Of a stretch of DNA of 64,000 nucleotides, positions 48,501-60,500 are shown in pieces; the first letter of the stretch is position 1, and each line of letters begins with the position of its first letter. This DNA is from Bactericera cockerelli. Taxonomy: Eukaryota > Arthropoda > Insecta > Hemiptera > Triozidae. Under the pieces are notes generated by a model. That model searched no databases. It saw only the letters and a list, made by a program, of their open reading frames with translations, and was not told where the DNA came from. The position numbers and the translations under genes are program-made. Location of the stretch: positions 12,154,872 to 12,218,871 of the forward strand of contig CM044959.1 in the NCBI GenBank assembly GCA_024516035.1, read 5' to 3'.

Positions 48501-51500
48501 GTGATTAACACAAAAATAAGGGGCCCAACACATGCTTTGCATTATGGGTCCCTTAAACTTGCCCTTATTTTTAATTTTTATTTGATTAACAAGTTATCTC
48601 CTTATAATTAAACTTATTGAAGAAGATGAAACGTATTTATTAAACAAAAAAAATCTTTTGAAAGTAAAAAAAAAAAAAATACAACTTCAGTTTTTTGGGG
48701 GTTATTATTACTACCCACCTGCAGGCTTGATGTTGGCGGCTAGGTTGACCAGCACGCTGGAGTGACACTTCATCCCGCACGGATGGCCACAGGTCAGGGA
48801 CTTGTCGCAGGTCTGGGCACAGGGGGGACACGCGCCGAAGTGACAGTTGTGGGGTAGGCTGCGCGTGTGGTGACACTCTGGCTTGATTCTGGAAGGAGAA
48901 AGATGACTGTGAAAGTGAGTTTTTTTTAAGCTATCATAGGTATTTTTAAAAGTATTTTTCCTAAATTGAATTCACACTCAATAAATACCCTTTTAACGAA
49001 GCGCTTGCTCATTGATTTTGAGTGAAATTGGGGGTAAAACAATGTATTTGTGTTAATAATAAAAATAAAAAAAGTAGTAGTCACCGTGGCAGAGTGAGTT
49101 AGCGCGCTAAGCATTGCACGCACGGTGAGCTGGGTTCGATCCCCAGCGGGGCAGGATTTTTTCTGCTCTGTACTTGGGTGTTCGGGGTCCACTCATACCT
49201 CATGAGGAAAAATGAGTAGCTGCTTTAATGTGAGCAGCGACCAGTGGCGGAATTATGTATAGGCAAAAATAAGATATTGGGATATTAAAAGATATGGAAA
49301 AGTCCTATAATTCTTCGCTAGAATATTAATATTATGACTCACTTGCAGGGTTTGGTACAGCGGGGCGGTTTGGTGCGGCGCTTCGCCCCACACGAAAGCT
49401 GCAAGGCCCGGGCGCCACAGCGACACGTGACCCGCTCAGTCAGGGTGCAGGGATAGCACGGACCAACGTGACACACCTGGGAACACAGGATAGTAATAAT
49501 ATTTTTTTTTTTTAACAAGAATTGTGCTTTATTTGTACATAATTTCATTGCAATGTTTATGATAACAATAACATAATAAATAACAAAGTACTTAAAATTA
49601 ATAAAATAAAATAATATGAGTATGCACTTATACTATCACACTAAGGTACCTGGAGAACCAGGCACCTTGTTTTGTGACACCGTGTTTGTGAATTAACACC
49701 AAAACTAAAACAAGGCTGCATACCACGACACAAGGACCATTGTACTTCATAGGTGTGGCCCTTAGTGTGGGATGACGACAGCCAAAAGAAACTAGCATAA
49801 GTTCAGTTCAAAGTATTATGATTTATGTAAACTGTCATTGTTATATATATTGAACCATTTACTTGTCATGAACTAAATAAATAAATAAATACAATATCGA
49901 CTTTTTTATTCTGGAAGATTAGGACTAATGAGTCCAATTATTTATTTTTTCATTTTATTTATTTTACGTCTGTCCCGGTAGCTCAGTGGTAAAGGTGGCA
50001 CTCTGTGAATCCAGAGTTTCCAGTGGTCGCTAGTTCGAAGCCCAGCCGGGACATGACAAGATATCCTCCCATTTGGGATTTTTACCACATAATAATATGT
50101 CTTGGGCTTACTGCTGGAATAATGGGACTCAATAGTCCTAATCGAGCAATATAAATAAGGCGATATTATTATTTTAGTTATTTTACTTATTTATTAGGTA
50201 TGAGATTGTCTAATTTTGTGGGAAACTTACATAAGTGTCTTAAAATCAAGCAAAACGCTAGTTTTGCAACGCCAAGATAAACAAAACGAGCGTGCTATAC
50301 TTACGCTAAACCGAGTTCGTATGTATTTTCTTTTGTAATTTTGACCTTCTTAAATAAAACTTTTTAATCTTTTTTCTTCATATTCGTGTTTTCCTCGTCG
50401 AATAGAAGATGACTACTTTTTATTTGACCTTTTTCTGATACCCCTAACCGCTTTTACGAGCACCCCCAAAATTAGTAAAAAATTCATACTTTATTATTAT
50501 TTTTTTTTTTCCGCATTCGTCTTACCATGGGCTTATGGTTAAAGTTATTATTATGACATTTTCGTTACGAGTTCATAATGCTTGCAGCTCGAGGTTTTTA
50601 ACAAAAAAAAACTTCCGCGGTCACTCGGCGGCGCTTTGGCGGTACCGCCCATATCTCAAATGTGGCTGATGTTAGAAATCTGAAACTTTGTATGTTAATT
50701 CTTTGACCAATTTACAGCATTTTTTATTCTATGTAATTTTTTTTTATTATAACCATTTATGAGTTATAACACTTTTTGTTGATTTCTGACGTTCACCGAC
50801 CTCTCTTCACGTAATCACATGAATCGCTATTAAGGCTTTATTGTATCGAGCTGAAATTTTCAAGACATATTCCTGAGTTTTTACAGATGATTCCTCGTCA
50901 GAATAGCCATCTTCTAAAAATTTACGGTTTTTAAGTTATAAGCTTCTTAAGTCATTGGTAGCGCACAACATTATTTTGGATTGGAGTGTCTTCTCCGAGT
51001 CTCGGAATACCACACTTGTAAATGAAATAAAATTAAGGTATTGATTGGTTCCTCAACTGTAGGGTGTTTTAATTGTTTTATCGTTCTTTCACCGACCTCC
51101 ATCAGGTTCTTAGATATTATAGATGTACTATTTTCGACTAGTTAGTTTTTTTTTTTAATTTTCAAGATGTGAGTCAGTGAATTATTCAATGAAATACATA
51201 ATATAATATCTTTAAGGCTTTTTATAAGGATTGATCGATCAATTAACAATTCAGTAAACTTTCTTTCAATATAATTAACAATTATACCGTAAGAAATTTT
51301 ACTGAAACTAAGAAAATAATAATTTAATTTTTAATGTTTACAAAACTAAAATAATTATAGGTAGGTACCTAGTTAGGTGGGTCCCCAATTTAAAATTTTT
51401 AATGTGGGTTTAACTTCGTTTTCAACTGCATATCACGACAGGGGTGTTACCCTCCATTAGCAGGAAACTGACAAACCTTCTGCCCACATTAACCTCACCC

Positions 51501-54500
51501 AGCCTAGGTTGGGCTGGATTGCCAGCATCACGAAGTCTTCACCTCGCTAAACTTTGCTTAACATTGGTGATCCTACGAGAATTGATGTATTCAACGCGCC
51601 GTCGATGGCACCTAATTAAGTCTGGCAAAAGTCATCTTTAGTTTTAGTATACTGCAAAGGCTTGCAAGCCAAGACTCGTCAATTTAAGTTCTGTAATCGC
51701 ACAACTTACACGTGAATTCAGGTTATACGATTAGCTCTGTGGTGAGATCCTCCCTACTCAATCGGGAAGTCTTCAAACCCCAGAGTCGACAAAAAATTTA
51801 TTGTTAATTTGATTACAATACTATTGTGTGTAAGCGATTCCGGTTCTCTTGTGTTGACCTAGAACCTGAATGGGGATTTTATAATGACACAAAGAAAACA
51901 ATACCACTGAGATCATATAACATAGAGGGAACCCGATGTATCAAGATCTGCATCTAAGAGGGACCATCAGCTGATTTCAAAATCAGTGCCGGAGTTGTAG
52001 TAATATTTCTCTCGCTAAGGGACCGGGTACCTAAACTTCCTAATTAATCTAAAATAATGTTTTTACTTTTTTCATACCTACCTATTAGTTATTTTTGTCT
52101 TTGTTTCCTCTTTTACTTTCCTTATTTTCTACTTATAATAATATATAATAATGCTTTTTCTTTGTGTTATTATGTCACAATTTTAGTGGGTAGCGCAGAA
52201 TCATAGGACTTTACCACTTTAATTTACAATATCTTGTATTATTTTTTTGCCTAAGATTCTGCCACTGGTCGCTGCTTCACATTAAAGCAGCTACTCATTT
52301 TTCCTCACGAGGTATGAGTGGACCCCGAACATCCAAGTACAGAACAGAAAAAATCCTCCCCCGCTGGGAATCGAACCCAGGTCACCATGTGTGCAATGCC
52401 TAGCGCGCTAACTCGCTCTGCCACAGTGACTATTTTCTACTTATTATGTAGTTATATATATGATGTACAAATACCCGGGTATTTATTTTTGGGGTAAATA
52501 CCCGGGTATTTACCTATTTTAGCAGATTTCCTTGCCAATATACACATAAAACATCTTCTCCTATTCCTGATCCCTCCCTCTGTGATATAAACATTAAAAT
52601 GTTGATCATGAAGGTTAGGATTTACAGAACTAATTATAAAAAATGTATTTTTAGGTAATTAGTCATGTATTACTCATACTTGTTCTGCCATGCCTTATTC
52701 TGCTCAAGTAGGGCTTTTAGATTGCAGCCTCCATTTGCCCTGTTTCTAATTACCTACGTAAAATTATTCAAACAAATAAACATATCACAGGAAATGTAAA
52801 GAACCACATTCAGAAACAGAAGACTTTTATTTTTTTAAATTGAAATTAAATCACAAATAATAAAAAGTAGGTGCTCCCTACCCACCACTTGAAATTTTAT
52901 AGAGTTCAAGTCAGAAAAACTTTATTTGGGCAGGAATATTTGAAAACGCAGTTTGGGGAATTTACCCGACCCCTGGGGTAAATACCCGGTAAATACCCAA
53001 TTTTTATTTATCTTCCCGCGGGTATTTACCCCGCGGTACATCACTAGTTATCTGACGTGAAAATTAAGGATGTTTAGATATCCGCCACTGCATGAGGTAA
53101 ACAAAAAATTAAAATAAATTGAACCAATCAGAGGCTGGGATTTGTTGAAAGAGGAACCATCAGCTGTTCAAAGTTGGACGCATAAATTTGTTCAGCTCGA
53201 GATAGGTAATGTTCCCTCTATGTTATATTATGATCTCAGTGCATAATACTGTAATACACATACACACCTAAACGGGTAGAGATGTAAAAACAATTCCAAG
53301 AAAATCATCTATACCTTAGTTCGGTTAAAAAGTTACGAGTTTGAAAAAATAGACACAGGTACCTAGACAATAGCGAAAGGGTACCTACGTAACACATTGT
53401 ACATGTCTTGCAAAAAAGACAAATAAAAACTCGTTTACTTTTATTGTAGGTACCAGTCAAACCAGTCCAGCACGTGTTGTACCAAACAATAGATGTAAAA
53501 TATTCTCTTAACTGGGTAGCATTTTTATTTGAAATCCCGAAAATTTTAAAATCTCGATAACTTAAAATGAAGCTTCTATCCCTTGAATATTGAGTTACAA
53601 TAAGAGCATAATTATTATATTGATGTAAACCCTGTTAAATGCGCCAATGATTTGTGTTATTGTATGATTTATTTGTGGTGAAGCACAAGACCTCTTCGCA
53701 GCATTAGTAATTAGTAAGTATAAGTAGTCACAGTGGCCGAGTGAGTTAGCACGCTAGGCATTGCACGCACGGAGACCTGGGTTCGATCCTCAGCGGGGCA
53801 GGATTTTTTCTGCTCTGTACTTGGGTGTTCGGAGTCCACTCATACCTCGTGACGAAAAATGAGTAGCTGCTTTAATGTTAGCAGCGACCAGTGGCGGAAT
53901 TATAGTCAAAAATAAGATATTGGGATATTAAATATATGGAAAAGTCGTATAATTCTACGCTACCAACTAAAATTGTGATATAATAACACAAAGAAACACA
54001 TTTATTTATTTATTAGTAAGTCTAGCCTACTTCACTTTTCGAATTCTATTACATTAATTTATTTATACTCTGGTAATTATCAAGTCGTTACTCATACAAT
54101 AACTACTCACTATTCAACGAAACATTCTGTATGCACCTAGGTGTCCTAGGTATTCACATTATACCTTGAAAAAAAAATCAAGGTACAATAATTTAGAAAT
54201 ATTGGGCTGTAGTAAAGAGATGGTGAGACAGAAAAAAATAAGCCATCAATATTTTCATAAAAAATAATTGTTCTACTTTATTTCATGTGTTGAATTTAGC
54301 AAATGGCAAACAATGTAACCAACCAAAAATACCTGATATCCCCCAAAAATACACTTCGTGTGCAAAAGACGCCAAGAAAATAACAATCCCTTGTAAATAG
54401 AATTGCCTTGAAAACGATTGCCTAAAAAGGAATTGATATCAAATGAAGGCCAAGTTCTTGTGAACTGGATATTATCTACCCACAAAAGAGTCTCAAGTAC

Positions 54501-57500
54501 ATGAATCAAGCTGACGATTGGACATGATATTTCCCATTTTTCTGCTTTTTAACAACGCTAAAATTTAACATCAAAAATCTTGGCAAGTTTGAAACATCAA
54601 AAATATGCTTTGAACTTGCCAAGTTTTTTGATGTTAAATTTTAGCGTTGTTAAAAAGCAGAAAAATGGGAAATATCATGTCCAATCGTCAGCTTGATTCA
54701 TGTACTTGAGACTCTTTTGTGGGTAGATAATATCCAGTTCACAAGAACTTGGCCTTCATTTGATATCAATTCCTTTTTAGGCAATCGTTTTCAAGGCAAT
54801 TCTATTTACAAGGGATTGTTATTTTCTTGGCGTCTTTTGCACACGAAGTGTATTTTTGGGGGATTAAATATACGAGTAAGACTTAAAATATATCGATTCA
54901 GCAGTAGGTCAAGACGTATTATCATGTGGTCAAAATCCCAAATGGGAGGATAAATTGTCGTGTCCCGGCTGGGTTTCGAACCCACGACCTCTAGACTCAC
55001 AAAATGCCGCCTTTACGTAACAAGTAGCGTTACAAGTAGCGCAACTGAGGCTGGGGCCTGAATTCTAAGGTTCATCCACACTCACCTGCGTACACTTGTG
55101 TGAGCCGCACGATAAGGTTCGTCCACACTCACCTGAGTACACTTGTGTGAGCCGCACGATAACGTTCATCCACACTCACCTGAGTACACTTGTGTGAGCC
55201 GCACGATAAGGTTCGTCCACACTCACCTGAGTACACTTGTGTGAGCCGCACGATAAGGTTCGTCCACACTCGCCTGAGTACACTTGTGTGAGCCGCACGA
55301 TAAGGTTCATCCACACTCACCTGAGTACACTTGTGTGAGCCGCACGATAAGGTTCGTCCACACTCACCTGAGTACACTTGTGTCAGCCGCACGATAAGGT
55401 TCATCCACACTCACCTGAGTACACTTGTGTGAGCCGCACGATAAGGTTCGTCCACACTTACCTGCGTACACTTGTGTGAACCGCACGATAAGGTTCGTCC
55501 ACACTCACCTGCGTACACTTGTGTGAGCCGCACGATAAGGTTCGTCCACACTCACCTGCGTACACTTGTGTGAGCCGCACGATAAGGTTCGTCCACACTT
55601 ACCTGCGTACACTTGTGTGAGCCGCACGATAACGTTCATCCACACTCACCTGAGTACACTTGTGTGAGCCGCACGATAAGGTTCCTCCACACTCACCTGC
55701 GTACACTTGTGTGAGCCGCACGATAAGGTTCGTCCACACTCACCTGAGTACACTTGTGTGAGCCGCACGATAAGGTTCATCCACACTCACCTGAGCACAC
55801 TTGTGTGAGCCGCACGATAAGGTTCGTCCACACTCACCTGAGTACGCTTGTGTGAGCCGCACGATAAGGTTCGTCCACACTCACCTGCGTACACTTGTGT
55901 GAGCCGCACGATAAGGTTCGTCCACACTCACCTGAGTACACTTGTGTGAGCCGCACGATAAGGTTCGTCCACACTCACCTGAGTACACTTGTGTGAGCCG
56001 CACGATAAGGTTCGTCCACACGGCTTCTCGCACGGCGGACAGTCCAGACCGGTGCAACACTTTCTGTTGCACGGGTGAATGAAACAGTTGCGCAGTCTCT
56101 TGCATTTGGTCTCGCAGAGATACTCCTTGGCGCATAGCATCTCTTTCATTTTGGCGCCGCAACGACAGCGCTTTACAATGCGCTCCAGGCACTGGGGAGA
56201 TTAAATACGAAGACTTTTATTTCATGAAACAACTAGGTATTCAAATCCCAACAAACTTTTTTTTTGTATATAGTTATGTCTGGCTGGGGGACTATAAACA
56301 GGGAGTAGACCAGCATTGGCTTGGTTCTGGGGGCCCTTGTCAATTATTAGCCTCCTTGTAAAGACAGTGGTAGAAGTGCTGAGTCATTCCTCCACTGTCT
56401 GGCTACCCTCGTTCACGATGACGCCACCCTATGATGATATAGTTATTATTCTGTTTTATTTTTTAAATATATAAAAAAACTTCTCCCAGGAACGGTTTTT
56501 CCGGAAGGGAACCGAGGATTCGAGGCGATGTTTGACCGTCCAATGAAAAACTCTTCATCACTTTTAAAGAAAACAACAAATTCTTCAAGAAAATGTTGAC
56601 AATTTTCTGATTTAAATCTTCTTCTCGCTCCTCGTACGCACATACTCACCGCCCTCACAATCTACATGTTTACATGTACAAAAAAAGTAGGTAAATAGGT
56701 AAATGTGTTTCTTTGTCTTATTATATCACAATTTTTAGTGGGTAGCGCAAAATTATAGGACTTTTCCACATCTTTTAATATCCCAATATCTTATTTTTGC
56801 CTATAATTCCGCCACTGGTCGCTGCTCACATTAAAGCAGCTACTCATTTTTCCTTACGAGGTATGAGTGGACCCCAAACATCCAAGTACAGAGCAGAAAT
56901 AAACCTACCCTGGCTGGGGGACTTTAAACAGGGAGAAGACCAGTGTCTCGCTAGAGGACTATAAACAGAGAACAGACTAGTCAACCCTTACAAGCCAGGC
57001 TAGCTTGCAGTTTCTTAAGGGTTTAATGGCTTATAAAGAAAAGTCCAAAAAAAGAAAAAAAGAAAACGATGGTTGATCGCACATAGAAATATGTGGTTCA
57101 GGACGAGCCAACTTTGAAATAAAGTTGGCTGAAGACCATCACTCACCCCTCCAGCTGTAACCAAGCTGGCTACAACAACAACAACAACCTACCCCGCTGG
57201 GAATCGAACCCAGGTCACCGTGCGTGCAATGTCTAGCGCGCTAACTCACTCTGCCACATTGACTAATAAAATCACACATGTTTACATGTACAAAGAAAGT
57301 ATTTCCTTTGTTTACTAACCTGGCCGCAGGCGGACTTGTGGCAGCGCATGCTACACCTGTGCGTGCCGCACTCGAGCAGCTTGTTGCAGGTGCCGCCGCA
57401 GGAGGGCGCCTCCTGGGTGCAGGGCAGCGAGTACTTCTGCTGGCCGCAGGGACAGGGCCGCAGGTCGGCCAGCGGACAGGGGGGGCAGGCGCCCCGGTGA

Positions 57501-60500
57501 CAGGCGAGGCCGCACGTGTGAATGTTGCACGAGACGAGGCGGGGGCAAAGCTGTGAGGGGGGAGAATTATTATATGTGAGGGGGGAGAATGATTATAATG
57601 ATGTAAATGATAAACAACATTTTCGAAATTTTACAGAAGAGCCAAAATGAGTTTTCTTGTGCATAAATTTTCTGTTCACGGTAAGAACATTATCACTTTC
57701 CTGTACCCGTGAATGACCATAAGAACTTTTTCTGTTGCCAAATTTGATTATTTAACTGTGACTATCGATTTACGCCTATTTGATTTGTCTGAAAAAGAGA
57801 AAATGAGGGATACGCCTGATTTCAATTTTTGTTGTATCTTTTCTTTGGATTATAATTGGATTACGTCTATTTGTGAGAACAAAATATAGCACAAGTAGAC
57901 TCAATTCAAGCAATAAAACCGATTTCAAAAATTTGTGGTTTACGCCTCTTTGTGGTATCAGAGGCGAATTATTATAATGAGCTGAGGGGGGGGGGGGACT
58001 ATAAACATAAGCTGGGGGACTATAAACAGGGAGTAGACCAGGAGTCTGGCTGGGTTACTATAAACAGGGAGTAGACCAGCAGTCAGGCTTGGGGACTATA
58101 TACAGGGAGTAGACCAGCATTGGCTTGGTTCTGGGGGCCCTTGTCAATTATTAGCCTCCTTGTAAAGACAGTGGTAGAAGTGCTGAGTCATTCCTCCACT
58201 GTCTGGCTACCATCGTTCACGATGACGCCACCCTATTATGATGATGTTAAGCACTCGCTTGCCATGCGGAAGATCCCGGGTTCGATCCCCCATGCCGACG
58301 AAAATTTGTATTCTTAATTTGGTTTCAATTGTTTGTAACGGATACCTTAAGGTGCACTCGTGTTGACCCGGCATCTAATTGGAAAGTATTGTGTCGCTTC
58401 TCGCCCTTTATTATTATTATTAATTCTTTATTAGATACAAAAGGACATTATGTACATACAAATAATAATTTTAACAATGAAAAAAATGGAAACATTATAT
58501 ACAATAAAAATGAAAAAGAATAGAAAATATATAAAAACATAATGTCCTTACTAAAGGGCGGGGTTATTGCCTATGGCAATCTCTTCCACCCAACCCTGGG
58601 TTGTTCCAAGGTTTTTCTAATCGTTTATTATTACGATGATGGTGACCCTTACCTTGTCGCATTGCCACTCAGGCTGAGAGCAGGGCCGGACGGTGTGTTC
58701 TGCCCCGCACAGGCAGGGCTGCAGGGCTTGCTGAGGGCAGGCCTGGCAGGGACCCAGGTGACACTTGAGCTCGCACTTGTGCACGCCGCACAGCAGCAGC
58801 TTCGAGCATTGCTTGCTGCACGTCCAGTCCTGCAGGAGAGAATGAAATTATAAAAATAACAATAACATATTATCTTAGAAGCCAAATAAGAATGGCTTAG
58901 GATGGGTACTCTGTATAAAAAAAATATGAAAAATAAAACAAATGATTTATTTATTTACAATAGAATAAACGGAAATTATTCCAGTTCTAACTAATTACAA
59001 TTATATTTCTTAAACTAAGCCTATGCTAGCAACTAAAAAAAAAAAAAAAACAAAAAACAAAACAAAAATATATTATGTCCTTAACAATAATAAAACTATT
59101 TCAACAAATTTTATAAAAATACTTATTATTTGTTATTATTATATTATCATATTTCTCTCTTTCTTTATTTTAAAATAAATTGTTATGCTTTTTTTTTTTT
59201 TTTTTTCTCTTCTCTTCTTTCTCCCTTTTTTTATTTTTTATTATTATTATTATTATTATTATTTATTTTTTTTAATTGTTATGTGATTATAAGTAATTGG
59301 ATGTTGATCAAGCCATTGTAAGGTCAACATCTGTTTTATTATTACAATAAATAAATACATTGAATTGAAATTGAATTGAATTATTATTATCTGACCTGCT
59401 TGCAGGGTTTTCAGTGGAACCCTTACAATTGACACTGCGACCTAGTTAGATCTATTGTGACCAGTCGATTCTATTCGGTTTTAACGTCCTGATTTGAGAT
59501 AAATAGTCAGGACGGGGGTTTTACCCTCCATTTGCTGGGAATCGTACCAGCTACCCACATTAACCTCACCCAGCCTGGGTAGGGGCCGGAAATACCAGCC
59601 TCACGTGTTTGGAGGGGACGGATTTGTGTTATAGTCTATTGACCTAACAAAGCTGACATCTAAATGAACCTCCCCTTTTTGTTGGTATGTTCTCTCACCT
59701 TGTTGAAGCGAACGTCAATGCCACACAGAATACACCCGTTCTCGTTCTGTCACTAAAGTTAAGCAACATCCAGCGGCGTTAGGACTTGGATGAGTGACGA
59801 CCATTCATATTTGAAACTTCATGATGCTGGCTATTACCGGCTCCACTCAGGCATGGAGAGGCTAATGTGGGTACCTGGTTTGTGAGTTCTTTGTCAATGG
59901 AGGGTAAAACACCCGTCGTGATATGACCATGCCGTTGAAAGCGACGATAAACCCATATTAAAATAAAAAAAAATTCTGAATAAATACAAATATACTAGGA
60001 TACCGAGAGCTTTTTGTAATGACAGTCAGTAAAATTTAACTTACTTTGTTGCTGCATCTCTGCAGCTGTCGGCTCTGGGTACACTGGCAGGGCGTGTTAA
60101 CCATCTTCGGGCACGGTGGACAAGGTCCCGGGTGACATAGCAGCAGGCAGATGTGGCCGCAGGCTGGCAGCAGCGGCTTGCTGCAATGCTCGCCGCATGA
60201 GTGGGGCACTAGCCACGGCTGTACAGGGGGGTCTTTCTGCGCGCCGCAGAAACAGAGATAGCTCTGCGGCACTTCTTTCTCTGAGTACTCTGTGCGGCAC
60301 TTCGGACTGGCGGATTCAATGAATAAAACATATTACTTTTTTGTGAGTAATTGTGGTAAAATTACTCGTAGATAAAGAGTTGGGTGAAAGAGATTGCCAT
60401 AGGCAATAACCCCGCCCTTTAGTTAAGACATATGTATGTCTATATATTTTTTTTCTTGTTTATTTTATTATTATTGTCAATTTTTATATTTAATTTTTAC

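Noticed and set aside
54273..54953. Two identical ~57-residue ORFs on opposite strands
   Set aside because: They are the two arms of the inverted repeat; there is no sign that the peptide is conserved or expressed.
55129..55410. 93-codon minus-strand ORF in the array as a repeat protein
   Set aside because: It stays open only because unit 5 has GCGAGT instead of GTGAGT, removing one TGA; in canonical units each frame soon meets the TGA at the donor. It is an amplification by-product.
55069..56021. CRISPR-like array (regular 47-bp periodicity)
   Set aside because: Units abut without unique spacers and are copies of an exon-intron boundary in an animal gene; it is a minisatellite.
59740..59810. 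A functional 5S rRNA gene
   Set aside because: Only the 3' half of 5S is matched and it is fused to a repeat tail shared with other copies; a SINE head.
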